Shown: piece by piece, positions 8,269-15,958 of the stretch
How the letters are laid out: each line of letters begins with the position of its first letter
How positions within the stretch are numbered: the first letter of the stretch is position 1
Assembly: GCA_963575675.1 (NCBI GenBank)
Contig: CAUYUA010000188.1
Coordinates: 1 to 47,651, forward strand
Source of the DNA: CAUYUA01 sp963575675
Lineage (GTDB): Bacteria; Pseudomonadota; Alphaproteobacteria; Azospirillales; Azospirillaceae
Reading direction: 5' to 3'
DNA: 47,651 nt
Translations under genes and position numbers: made by a program
Notes under the pieces: model-generated
The model's input: the letters and a program-made list of their open reading frames with translations, nothing else
Told to the model about the DNA's origin: nothing
Databases searched by the model: none

Positions 8269-9252
8269 TTACACGCCCCTAAAGCGTTCCAACAGAAGAC
8301 GCGCCGCCGTCGTCGGAATCATCGTTCCAGAAGCAACCTGCGCCTCAACATCCGAAAGCGCGCCACAAACGCCGGCGTGATGATGAAACGCAAACATCAA
8401 GCTTTCATGAATTTCACTCCACAACCAAGCACGCGCTTGCTCGGCGCGACGTCTCGCAAGCCCCCCAGACGCCTCCAGCGTTTCCCGATAACGCAGAATC
8501 GTCCGCCACACCTCGTCAACCCCCATCCCCGTCAAAGCCGAACAACGCAACACCGGCGGCTTCCACTCCGGAGCGGCTGGTCGCAGCAAATCCAAAGCAT
8601 GACGATACTCAGCCGCAGCGCGACGAGCGGCCATCTCCATATCGCCATCCGCTTTATTCACCACCACCAAATCGGCAAGCTCGACAATGCCCTTTTTGAT
8701 CCCCTGCAACTCGTCGCCGCCTCCGGGCAGCAACAACAGCAAAAACAAATCGGTCATATCAGAGACGGCGGTCTCAGACTGCCCAACGCCGACCGTCTCA
8801 ATAATCACCACGTTATATCCCGCCGCCTCGCACAACAACATGGCCTCGCGCGTGCGCCGCGCAACGCCGCCAAGCGTGGCCCCCGCCGGAGAAGGACGAA
8901 TAAAAGCGCTTTCATCGCGAGTAAGTTCGGTCATGCGGGTTTTATCCCCCAAGATCGACCCACCGGTGCGTTGCGACGTGGGATCCACCGCCAACACCGC
9001 CACACGCAAGCCCTCGCGAATGACATGCATGCCGAACGCTTCAATGAAAGTGGATTTCCCAACTCCCGGCACACCGGAAACGCCAATCCGCACGGCCCGC
9101 CCAGTGTCCGGCAACAGCTCGGCCAACAGCGCCTCGGCCTGAGCGCGGTGATCTAGGCGCGTCGATTCGACCAGCGTGATCGCACGCGCCAACGGCCGCC
9201 GTTCGCCGCGCCGAATCGCGGCAGCCATGTCCAAAATAATGCTGGATGTCAT
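8269..9252 (-). CDS. meaB: Methylmalonyl-CoA mutase-associated GTPase MeaB (ArgK family)
   Basis: A 327-aa G3E-family GTPase that protects and reloads adenosylcobalamin-dependent methylmalonyl-CoA mutase. The P-loop is GVSGVPGVGKST (residues 57-68). AVDPTSQRTGGSILGDKTRM is a strong ArgK/MeaB signature, VIIETVGVGQSE is the switch region, and NKAD gives guanine specificity. The mutase itself is not in the window, but the cobalamin genes cobS, cobD and cobU are. The gene is 63 bp downstream of the phytochrome-like kinase on the same strand and may be transcribed with it. Confidence 0.94.
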   Translation of the reverse strand: MTSSIILDMAAAIRRGERRPLARAITLVESTRLDHRAQAEALLAELLPDTGRAVRIGVSGVPGVGKSTFIEAFGMHVIREGLRVAVLAVDPTSQRTGGSILGDKTRMTELTRDESAFIRPSPAGATLGGVARRTREAMLLCEAAGYNVVIIETVGVGQSETAVSDMTDLFLLLLLPGGGDELQGIKKGIVELADLVVVNKADGDMEMAARRAAAEYRHALDLLRPAAPEWKPPVLRCSALTGMGVDEVWRTILRYRETLEASGGLARRRAEQARAWLWSEIHESLMFAFHHHAGVCGALSDVEAQVASGTMIPTTAARLLLERFRGV

Positions 9253-9315
9253 GTTTCAGAAACCGCTGAATGAAATTCTTCGACACAAAAGGACGCTGCG
9301 CGTTTTTAAAAAACG

Positions 9316-12180
9316 TCAGGGACCGCTTTGATCTTGGCGCAGCACAGTTCTCCAAGGCGGGAAAACCACCGAAAGCACCGTGCCGCGACCGGACTGATTA
9401 GAGAGCGTGACTTTACCGTCATGAAGCTCGGCCAACATCCGAACCAGAGCCAATCCTAGTGCGTTGACGCCCATACGACGCGCGACGGCGTGATGGGAGG
9501 AAGCGTGATAGGAAGAGGCTCCCGCCGACATGGTCAGAGTCGGCTGAGGCCGCACATAAGGATCAAGGACTTTATTCAAGTAGTCTTCAGGCAAACCTTC
9601 GCCGGAATCCTGAACCTCAATGACGATGGAGCCATTGGATTGCATCAGAGTGCGGCACGTCACCATGCCCCCGTATGGAGTGAATTTGAAGGAATCCGAC
9701 AATAAATTCAACAGGATTTGCCGAATCGCCCGTTCGTCTCCGCGCAACAACACCGCGCGCGAGGATAAATCCTCCATCAGGCGCAAGCCGGAGCGCTCGG
9801 CTTCATTGTGCTCCATGGCGCAGATTTCACCGATCACGGCGCCGATATCAATGACCTGTTCTTCCAACACATAACGTGACGCATCAACCTTGGTGAGGTC
9901 CAAAATATCGCTGATCACAGCCAAAAGATGCTCGCCGGAAGTCTGGATGTGATGAACATACTCATTGTACTTACGACTCCCCAGAGCCCCATAAGGTTCA
10001 GAACGCATCAACTCTGAGAAACCAATGATAGTGTTGAGCGGCGTGCGCAGCTCGTGCCCGACCGCAGCCAGAAACTCCGATTTAGCGCGACTGGACGCCA
10101 CCGCTTGATCACGCGACGCCCGCAAGGCTTGTTCCGTGCGACGGAATCGCGTGATTTCCTCAAACGACCACAACGCGAACATCTGTTGTTCCGGCTGCGC
10201 ATCGGACGCCCGCATGGCGCTGAGACGCAACAACGGTTGAAACCGAATTAAGAAACAACGCTCGCCGCCTACGGCGGAAGAGATGGTCGCCTCGACAGAC
10301 GCTCCCGGCTTCAGAGTTCGCGGATCCAGGCCGAAAAAACCGACGCGCTCGAACACCGCGCCGATGTCCATGCCAAGCAGCTCACCCGGAGCGACGCCGA
10401 ACGCTTGCCGAAATATCCGGTTGGACATCATGGTCGGAGCCCGCGTAAAAGAGCCTGCGAACGCCGCAGCCACTCCACCCGTAATTAACAACGGACCGGA
10501 CCCCAAACTCATCATCGCCCGCATCAGAGCGTTGAAAAAACGCCCCGGAGACGCAAGCTCCTTTAAGTTCAGCATAATGCGCGTCGCAGCGGCCTCGACG
10601 GCTCCGCACGCGCGCGCCAAACTCTCCGGCAAGCGCGACCATGCGTCGATTTCCTCCAACGTCCATGGAACACATCGCCCTGCAATGCACTCACGCCACC
10701 GCTCAGACAGGACACGCAGAGGTTGTCCTTGCGAAACCTCCAATGCAACGTCATCGATCGCCGTCGGGCGGTGAGGATTGCCCGCCCACACCACTTCAGC
10801 CACCGACTCTTGGCGAAACCCTGCAATGACCACCTCGGGCGAGCGGCTGACGATCGCCGCCGCCATTCCCGCCACGCCCCCCAGAGCATCTTCTTCTGAT
10901 TCGCCCTCTGCCATCGGCGCCATATTCCGGGGATCAAACGCAACAATAGACTCGCACACCATGGCGTCGCCGTTTCGGACGAACAGACCGTTGCCTCCAG
11001 ACGCGACGCCGACCTCAGACGTGACGCCGACCTCAGACGCGACGCCGACCTCAGACGCGACGCTCGAAACCGCGCGATCCAACAAACGATTAATGCACGC
11101 CACGTTCGGCGTTCGGCCAAAAGCCGCCAGAACGCCACCGGCTCGAATCGCCACGCCCTCGATTTCGGTCAAATCAAACAAACCGGGATCGCCGCTCAAC
11201 AACACCTGCGCCAAATTCTCGGTCTTCGCGCTCATCACTTCGACCGCGCGCAAGCGACAGGCGATCTGAGTTTGCGCTCTCTCCCGTTCACGACGTTCGA
11301 CACGCTCGATATTGGCGCTCAACGTCGCCGCGACACGGCACAACGCCGCGCGCTCCGCCGGAACGCTGCGGCGTGGATAGTTAAAGTGGCACAGCGCCAA
11401 TCCCCACAAACGCCCTTCCACCACCAAAGACGCAGACAGCAACGCCTTGACGTTCATCAATCGCAGGTATCTGCAATGCGCCGACGATGGAGCGCGCAAC
11501 AACGCCGCATCAAGATTAGGCGGAGACGCGCCGACCAGATCCGGAGCAATCCGACGCAAGGGCAACGGCGCGGCGTCAACATCGACGACCATGCGCGCCG
11601 ACGTCAAAAGCCGCCGCCGCCGCACAACCTCCGGAATGTCCGAGGCAGGGAAACGCAACCCCAAGAAAGCCATAGCCGAAGGGCGACGAACCTCGGCCAT
11701 GGTTTCGATGCTTTGATCCGGCAAAAATCGACAAACCATAACGCGATCACAGCGAGTGATCTCCGCCGCAGCCTCCGCCCCGGTGCGCACAATTTGCGAC
11801 GCGGCTTCCAACTGAGACGCCGCTTTGGCGCACACATCCAGGCAAGATGAAAAATCAACCCGCGAGAACAAACGCTCCGGAGCGTCCGGCGGCAAAACAG
11901 GCTCGATTTCAAGACACAACACGCCGTCATAACGATGAAGCGTGGCGAACGCCGCAGCCTTCGACGCTTCCGGCAAAACAAAAGTCTGCCCCGGAGGCGT
12001 GTTCCCAGACGGCAGCGCCTCCCACGCCGCGCGAACCGCCGCAACCGCAGTCGACGACAAAACCGCCTCCAGAGAAACAGGAGACGAGGAAAACGTCAAC
12101 GCCGTCTCCGAAGCCGCCCAATCAATGGTTAGCTCAGGCTCGCGTAAAACAAACAATTGCCCGGCCGGCTGAATGGCCAT
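9316..12180 (-). CDS. Phytochrome-like sensor histidine kinase lacking the N-terminal cysteine
   Basis: 954 aa from the ATG at 12180; a GTG at 12213 adds 11 residues and a TAA lies just before it. The N-terminus AIQPAGQLFVL matches the phytochrome PAS motif GAIQPHG, but the biliverdin-binding cysteine that normally precedes it is absent. The GAF domain keeps DRVMVCRFL, the PASDIP motif and a histidine in SSAHCRYLRLMNVKA. Next come a PHY-like region with a short tandem repeat (11001-11064) and a PAS-like segment. The HisKA domain carries the phospho-acceptor His709 (VGHELRTPLNTIIGFSELM) and is followed by an HATPase domain. The N box reads LLNLLSDSFKFTP (Asp in place of the usual second Asn), and the G2 box is weak. 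It probably no longer binds a bilin covalently. Confidence 0.85.
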   Translation of the reverse strand: MAIQPAGQLFVLREPELTIDWAASETALTFSSSPVSLEAVLSSTAVAAVRAAWEALPSGNTPPGQTFVLPEASKAAAFATLHRYDGVLCLEIEPVLPPDAPERLFSRVDFSSCLDVCAKAASQLEAASQIVRTGAEAAAEITRCDRVMVCRFLPDQSIETMAEVRRPSAMAFLGLRFPASDIPEVVRRRRLLTSARMVVDVDAAPLPLRRIAPDLVGASPPNLDAALLRAPSSAHCRYLRLMNVKALLSASLVVEGRLWGLALCHFNYPRRSVPAERAALCRVAATLSANIERVERRERERAQTQIACRLRAVEVMSAKTENLAQVLLSGDPGLFDLTEIEGVAIRAGGVLAAFGRTPNVACINRLLDRAVSSVASEVGVASEVGVTSEVGVASGGNGLFVRNGDAMVCESIVAFDPRNMAPMAEGESEEDALGGVAGMAAAIVSRSPEVVIAGFRQESVAEVVWAGNPHRPTAIDDVALEVSQGQPLRVLSERWRECIAGRCVPWTLEEIDAWSRLPESLARACGAVEAAATRIMLNLKELASPGRFFNALMRAMMSLGSGPLLITGGVAAAFAGSFTRAPTMMSNRIFRQAFGVAPGELLGMDIGAVFERVGFFGLDPRTLKPGASVEATISSAVGGERCFLIRFQPLLRLSAMRASDAQPEQQMFALWSFEEITRFRRTEQALRASRDQAVASSRAKSEFLAAVGHELRTPLNTIIGFSELMRSEPYGALGSRKYNEYVHHIQTSGEHLLAVISDILDLTKVDASRYVLEEQVIDIGAVIGEICAMEHNEAERSGLRLMEDLSSRAVLLRGDERAIRQILLNLLSDSFKFTPYGGMVTCRTLMQSNGSIVIEVQDSGEGLPEDYLNKVLDPYVRPQPTLTMSAGASSYHASSHHAVARRMGVNALGLALVRMLAELHDGKVTLSNQSGRGTVLSVVFPPWRTVLRQDQSGP
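11001..11064 (-). repeat. 18-bp tandem repeat in the PHY-like region
   Basis: Three full copies and one half copy of an 18-bp unit (plus-strand form ACGCGACGCCGACCTCAG), encoding the repeated hexapeptide (A/T)SEVGV. The unit is a multiple of three, so copy changes alter length but not frame. Confidence 0.9.
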
Positions 12181-12562
12181 TGTCAAGTCACCAATCGGAT
12201 AGTGCAGACGCACGGTTTAAACGCAGACGCCGCCGCAATAAACGTCACGAAAATATTCTCACAGAATCTGTCACGACCGCAAGAGAAGGACGCCTCAACA
12301 AAACCAACAATAAATTTTATGAACACTCCAACCGCACACAGCGCCGCAACCGGCGCAACGGCCAACGAAACCGCATAAACGACCCAACGCCGACAATCGA
12401 ATCTTTCCCGCAGGAAGAACCTAAGAAACCTCCGCGATCCGGCAAGAGCCTACCCCGCTCATCAGATTCGACGACGTTGACAAGGGGCAGAGAGCTTGGC
12501 AAATCAAAGACATCTCCTAAAGACAGAAACAGCCCAACCGATTCCACGCGCGCCGCAGCCGT
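12181..12562. other. Intergenic region, no confident gene
   Basis: This lies between the phytochrome-like kinase start and the end of the disordered protein gene, both on the minus strand. A minus-strand frame of 76 codons (12317-12547) is open but resembles nothing I know and has no clear ribosome binding site. I see no terminator or RNA gene. Confidence 0.4.
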
Positions 12563-13600
12563 TTACGCCGGAATATTGACGATACTGCCGCGCACCGGCA
12601 TTGCCGGCCCCATGGCTCCGCTTGCAGTGTAACCAAGAGACGCCCCGGCAAAACTGCTGACGACCGGCGTATTAACGGCGCCGGGAACAAAGAACGGCTC
12701 TGTTTTTAGAACAATGGGTTCGCTCTTCCCGGACGCTTGCACGCCGAAAGAAGATGATCCAAACGAATCACGAACAGAAGAGCGCCCTCCCTCGATTTGC
12801 CAATCGTAACCGGAACCAGAGCCGGACAATTCGCCTGCTTGATCGGAAACGCTTCTGACAACGAAAGCGTTCGGCGAATCTATGTTGAGAGCTTCATTGG
12901 GATTGGCGCCGGAAGGAGCAACCTGAACCGGAGACGAGGGTTGCTGAAAAACCGGAGCCTCGTCTTGCGTCCGTTCGGCTTGGCTTTTTTCGATCTGCCG
13001 GCGATCGGTGGAATTATCAGTAGAGTCTTCAAATCTCCTCTGACGCGCTTCCCGCTGTTCTTCTTGCCTCCGAACGACCGGAGGAGGCGCCTCTTGATCG
13101 GAGGAGGAACGATTCTCAGAGGCGCGACGGCGAGCAAGATTGTTTTCCTCAACGGCGGGCGCGTCTTCCGCAGCAACCGAGGCTTCAGCTTCATCTTTCA
13201 ACTGCGGCGCAGGGACAGCAACAGGGGGGCGCGGCGTGGCCCTTACGGCGCCGTCGGCGTTCTGCGCAGCCTGAGCGGATTGTTGCGCGACGACTTGGCG
13301 AGAAGCCGCATCGGAAACAGCCTGCTTTTGCTTCAGAGACTCCCGAATGGCCTGAGCATGCGCCGCATGCGCTGCTTGAGCGGCGGCGTCGGCTTTGTCC
13401 TGGGCCCGATCCTGGTTGGCGGAGCGCTCTTGATTATAATCGGATTTTTGGGCGGCGGCGTCAACCTTGGCGGCGTCGGCTCTGGCGGAAAACTCAACCT
13501 TGTCTTGCGCGCGATCATCAACTCCATGAGAGCGCGACGCACTCGACCGTAGCGCAGAACTCTGAGCAACGCCACTTGAGGTTACAGATGAAGCTTCCAT
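12563..13600 (-). CDS. Low-complexity, probably disordered protein
   Basis: 345 aa, not recognised. The first half is Ala/Gln/Asp/Lys rich with near-repeats such as DRAQDKVEFSARADAA and QDRAQDKADAAAQAAHAAHA, suggesting helical or coiled-coil character. The middle is rich in Pro, Arg and Glu. The C-terminal 80 residues are Gly/Ser/Val rich and end MPVRGSIVNIPA. There is no signal peptide or membrane segment. The ATG has GGGAGG 7 bp upstream, so the gene is likely real. It is divergent from the J-domain gene across a 364-bp AT-rich region. A hook-length or secreted structural role is conceivable from composition only. Confidence 0.6.
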   Translation of the reverse strand: MEASSVTSSGVAQSSALRSSASRSHGVDDRAQDKVEFSARADAAKVDAAAQKSDYNQERSANQDRAQDKADAAAQAAHAAHAQAIRESLKQKQAVSDAASRQVVAQQSAQAAQNADGAVRATPRPPVAVPAPQLKDEAEASVAAEDAPAVEENNLARRRASENRSSSDQEAPPPVVRRQEEQREARQRRFEDSTDNSTDRRQIEKSQAERTQDEAPVFQQPSSPVQVAPSGANPNEALNIDSPNAFVVRSVSDQAGELSGSGSGYDWQIEGGRSSVRDSFGSSSFGVQASGKSEPIVLKTEPFFVPGAVNTPVVSSFAGASLGYTASGAMGPAMPVRGSIVNIPA

Positions 13601-13964
13601 AACTCGGCCTCCCCTCTTCTATTAATTGACCGGGCGCAACTCTCTAGGCTCAGTCTCCAGTCTCATCACGGAGAATCGGAATGACCGTCACCTCTCCGAC
13701 ATTGATTGCGCGCCACTCAACAACGGCCGCAGACTCCTTATTTATACAGGGAATAAGATAAATTTGACAAGAAAAATCCAACCAGAATAAAAATTAAACA
13801 AGCCTGGCGACTGCGCTCCTCATCGCCGAACATTGAACCTATTTAATTTTTATTTAGGAGACATGCATCACTCTTTTTTGCCTTTTTTTGCCCATCGGCG
13901 CCGCTATCAATTCATTCAAAATCATTCAAAACGCCCATAAAGCAGCCAAAGCGAACACCAACCC
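13601..13964. promoter_or_regulatory. Divergent AT-rich intergenic region with a candidate promoter
   Basis: Separates the minus-strand disordered-protein gene from the plus-strand J-domain gene, so both promoters should lie here. On the plus strand TTGACA (13764-13769) is followed after 18 bp by TAAAAA (13788-13793), a plausible sigma-70-type pair about 170 bp before the J-domain start. No ORF was seen. Confidence 0.35.
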
Positions 13965-14537
13965 ATGAAACAATTTTGCGACCATCCTGATTGCGGACGC
14001 CCCGGCGTTCACCGCGCGCCGAAATCGCCTTTCCTATTGACGGAGTATTACTGGTTCTGTCTGGAGCACGTTCGAGACTATAATAAATCCTGGAATTATT
14101 GCGTCGGAATGTCTCAACGAGACATCGAACAGCGAGTCCGCGAAGACGTCACTTGGAACCGCCCGACATGGCCGCTGGGAATGTGGAGAACACAAGAAAA
14201 CCGATTGCGCGAACGAATCCACCGCGATTTCGCCTCCGCCGCCCCCTTCTCCAAAGCGCGGAGCGACCAATCCTCCACATCCTCAGAGCCCAACGATCCC
14301 GCAAAACGACAAACGGAACAAATCATCGAGGCGTTTCTGGCCCTTGACCTGCACCCTCCAGTCGAATTTTCTCAAATCAAAGCACGATATCGGATATTGG
14401 TCAAAACGCACCATCCGGACGCCAACGGTGGAGATCGTCAAGCGGAAGAGCGATTGAAACAAATAAACTCAGCCTACACCACGCTCAAAACAATCTATGC
14501 GCAATGTCAAGGCGACGATGGATTTTCATATCATTAG
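13965..14537 (+). CDS. J-domain protein with N-terminal Cys/His cluster
   Basis: 190 aa. The C-terminal 70 residues form a J domain (FLALDLHPPVEFSQIKARYRILVKTHHPDANGGDRQAEERLKQINSAYTTLK) with the essential HPD motif, which stimulates DnaK-type ATPases. The N-terminus has a conserved Cys/His pattern (FCDHPDCGRPGVHRAP...FCLEHVRDYN) that could bind metal. Such DnaJ-like proteins sit beside cobS in many alphaproteobacteria, as here (220 bp). Its client is unknown; assistance to the cobaltochelatase AAA+ subunits is a guess from position. Confidence 0.9.
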   Translation: MKQFCDHPDCGRPGVHRAPKSPFLLTEYYWFCLEHVRDYNKSWNYCVGMSQRDIEQRVREDVTWNRPTWPLGMWRTQENRLRERIHRDFASAAPFSKARSDQSSTSSEPNDPAKRQTEQIIEAFLALDLHPPVEFSQIKARYRILVKTHHPDANGGDRQAEERLKQINSAYTTLKTIYAQCQGDDGFSYH

Positions 14538-14620
14538 AATTTTGGAACTTAAATAAAAATTCGGCGATTATTAAGTTTTTAATGTATGGCAAACGACCTC
14601 AATCCTCGCTAAGATGGAAA

Positions 14621-14708
14621 CGTGGCTCTCTCGCGCCCGGCCGAAATCGGATCAAAGTCTGATCCGACGTAAACGCCGAACGTGGCTCTCTCGCACCCGG
14701 CCAAAATC
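14621..14708 (+). repeat. Pair of 28-bp direct repeats around a palindrome, upstream of cobS
   Basis: The segments at 14621-14648 and 14681-14708, beginning CGTGGCTCTCTCGC, are near-identical and exactly 60 bp apart. Between them is a perfect 8-bp inverted repeat TCGGATCA/TGATCCGA (14647-14654 and 14660-14667) with a 5-nt loop. The second repeat ends 48 bp before the cobS ATG, a position suited to an operator or leader structure. Confidence 0.6.
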
Positions 14709-14756
14709 CCATAAGCCGGAAAATAATCAAATAACGATGCAATAACGACGAAAATT

Positions 14757-15761
14757 ATGGCGACTCAATCATCCCCCCCCGCCGGCTCGGCGACATTCGA
14801 TCATGTTCCAGACACGCGGCTTTCCGTGCGGGAAACATTCAAGTTCGAGTCCGACATGGAGGTTCCCGCCTTCAGCGCGCGCACCGAACATGTTCCGGAC
14901 GTAGACAACGCCTACCACTTTGACCGCGACACCACTTTGGCCATTCTCGCCGGATTCGCCCACAACCGAAGAGTCATGGTGCAGGGCTATCACGGCACCG
15001 GAAAATCAACCCACATAGAACAAGTCGCCGCACGCCTCAACTGGCCGTGCATCCGAATCAATCTCGACAGCCACATCAGCCGCATCGATCTCATCGGCAA
15101 AGACGCCATCGTTCTACGCGACGGCAAACAAGTCACGGAATATCGCGAAGGCATGCTGCCGTGGGCCTTGCAACACGCCTGCGCCCTGGTCTTCGACGAA
15201 TACGACGCCGGACGCCCCGACGTGATGTTCGTAATTCAACGCATTCTTGAGGTCGAAGGCAAATTGACTTTGCTCGACCAAAATAAAGTGATTCGGCCTC
15301 ACCCCTCGTTCCGACTCTTCGCCACCGCCAACACCGTCGGACTCGGAGACGCCACCGGCCTCTATCACGGCACGCAGCAGATTAATCAAGGCCAGATGGA
15401 CCGCTGGAACATCGTCGCCACGCTTAACTACCTGCCGCACGACGACGAAACAAAAATCGTGCTGGCCAAAGTTCCCGACTACAACACCGACGCCGGACGC
15501 AAAGACGTCTCTGCGATGGTGCGTTTGGCCGACCTCACGCGCGCAGGTTTCGTCGCCGGCGACATTTCCACCGTAATGTCGCCGCGCACCGTCATCACTT
15601 GGGCGGAGAACACTCGAATATTTAAAGACATAGGTTTTGCCTTCCGCGTAACCTTCTTGAATAAATGCGACGAAGTCGAACGCCCAACCATCGCCGAGTA
15701 TTACCAACGCTGCTTTGGTCGAGAGTTGCCCGAAACAAAAATCAGAGCAGGCGTTCTTTAA
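14757..15761 (+). CDS. cobS: Cobaltochelatase AAA+ subunit CobS
   Basis: The 334-aa AAA+ ATPase subunit of the aerobic cobaltochelatase (CobN/CobS/CobT), which inserts cobalt into hydrogenobyrinic acid a,c-diamide. Walker A is GYHGTGKST and Walker B is ALVFDEYD. Family signatures include RINLDSHISRIDLIGKDA, REGMLPWALQ, FATANTVGLGDATGLYHGTQQINQGQMDRW and the C-terminal CFGRELPET. The N-terminal segment contains an 8-nt C run (14773-14780), in frame. CobT normally follows directly in alphaproteobacteria; here an exported caspase-like gene follows, so cobT must be elsewhere or missing. Confidence 0.96.
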   Translation: MATQSSPPAGSATFDHVPDTRLSVRETFKFESDMEVPAFSARTEHVPDVDNAYHFDRDTTLAILAGFAHNRRVMVQGYHGTGKSTHIEQVAARLNWPCIRINLDSHISRIDLIGKDAIVLRDGKQVTEYREGMLPWALQHACALVFDEYDAGRPDVMFVIQRILEVEGKLTLLDQNKVIRPHPSFRLFATANTVGLGDATGLYHGTQQINQGQMDRWNIVATLNYLPHDDETKIVLAKVPDYNTDAGRKDVSAMVRLADLTRAGFVAGDISTVMSPRTVITWAENTRIFKDIGFAFRVTFLNKCDEVERPTIAEYYQRCFGRELPETKIRAGVL

Positions 15762-15807
15762 AAGGGCCATTCGAAGCGTTTAAGAGGCTCTCTGAAAAAT
15801 ACGGCAA

Positions 15808-15873
15808 TGCCTCCAACGGTTCCGGGCGAGCTTGGAATTCGTGAAAACCGTTGGAGACATCAATGTTTTTTTA
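15808..15873 (+). terminator. Long inverted repeat with T-run after cobS
   Basis: ATGCCTCCAACGGTT (15807-15821) and AACCGTTGGAGACAT (15846-15860) pair at 14 of 15 positions, with a 24-nt loop. CAATGTTTTTTTAAT follows. This is compatible with a terminator for cobS, although the loop is longer than usual. Confidence 0.45.
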
Positions 15874-15958
15874 ATAAGCTTCAAGAAGAACGCTCTTTTC
15901 CCTAACGCCACTGAATTTGACGCCGTAAAATCGCTTTTAACCGCTCAAGGAAACCGTC

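Noticed and set aside
12183..12365. 60-codon hydrophobic minus-strand frame before the phytochrome-like gene
   Set aside because: Begins with TTG without a ribosome site; possible but not supportable.
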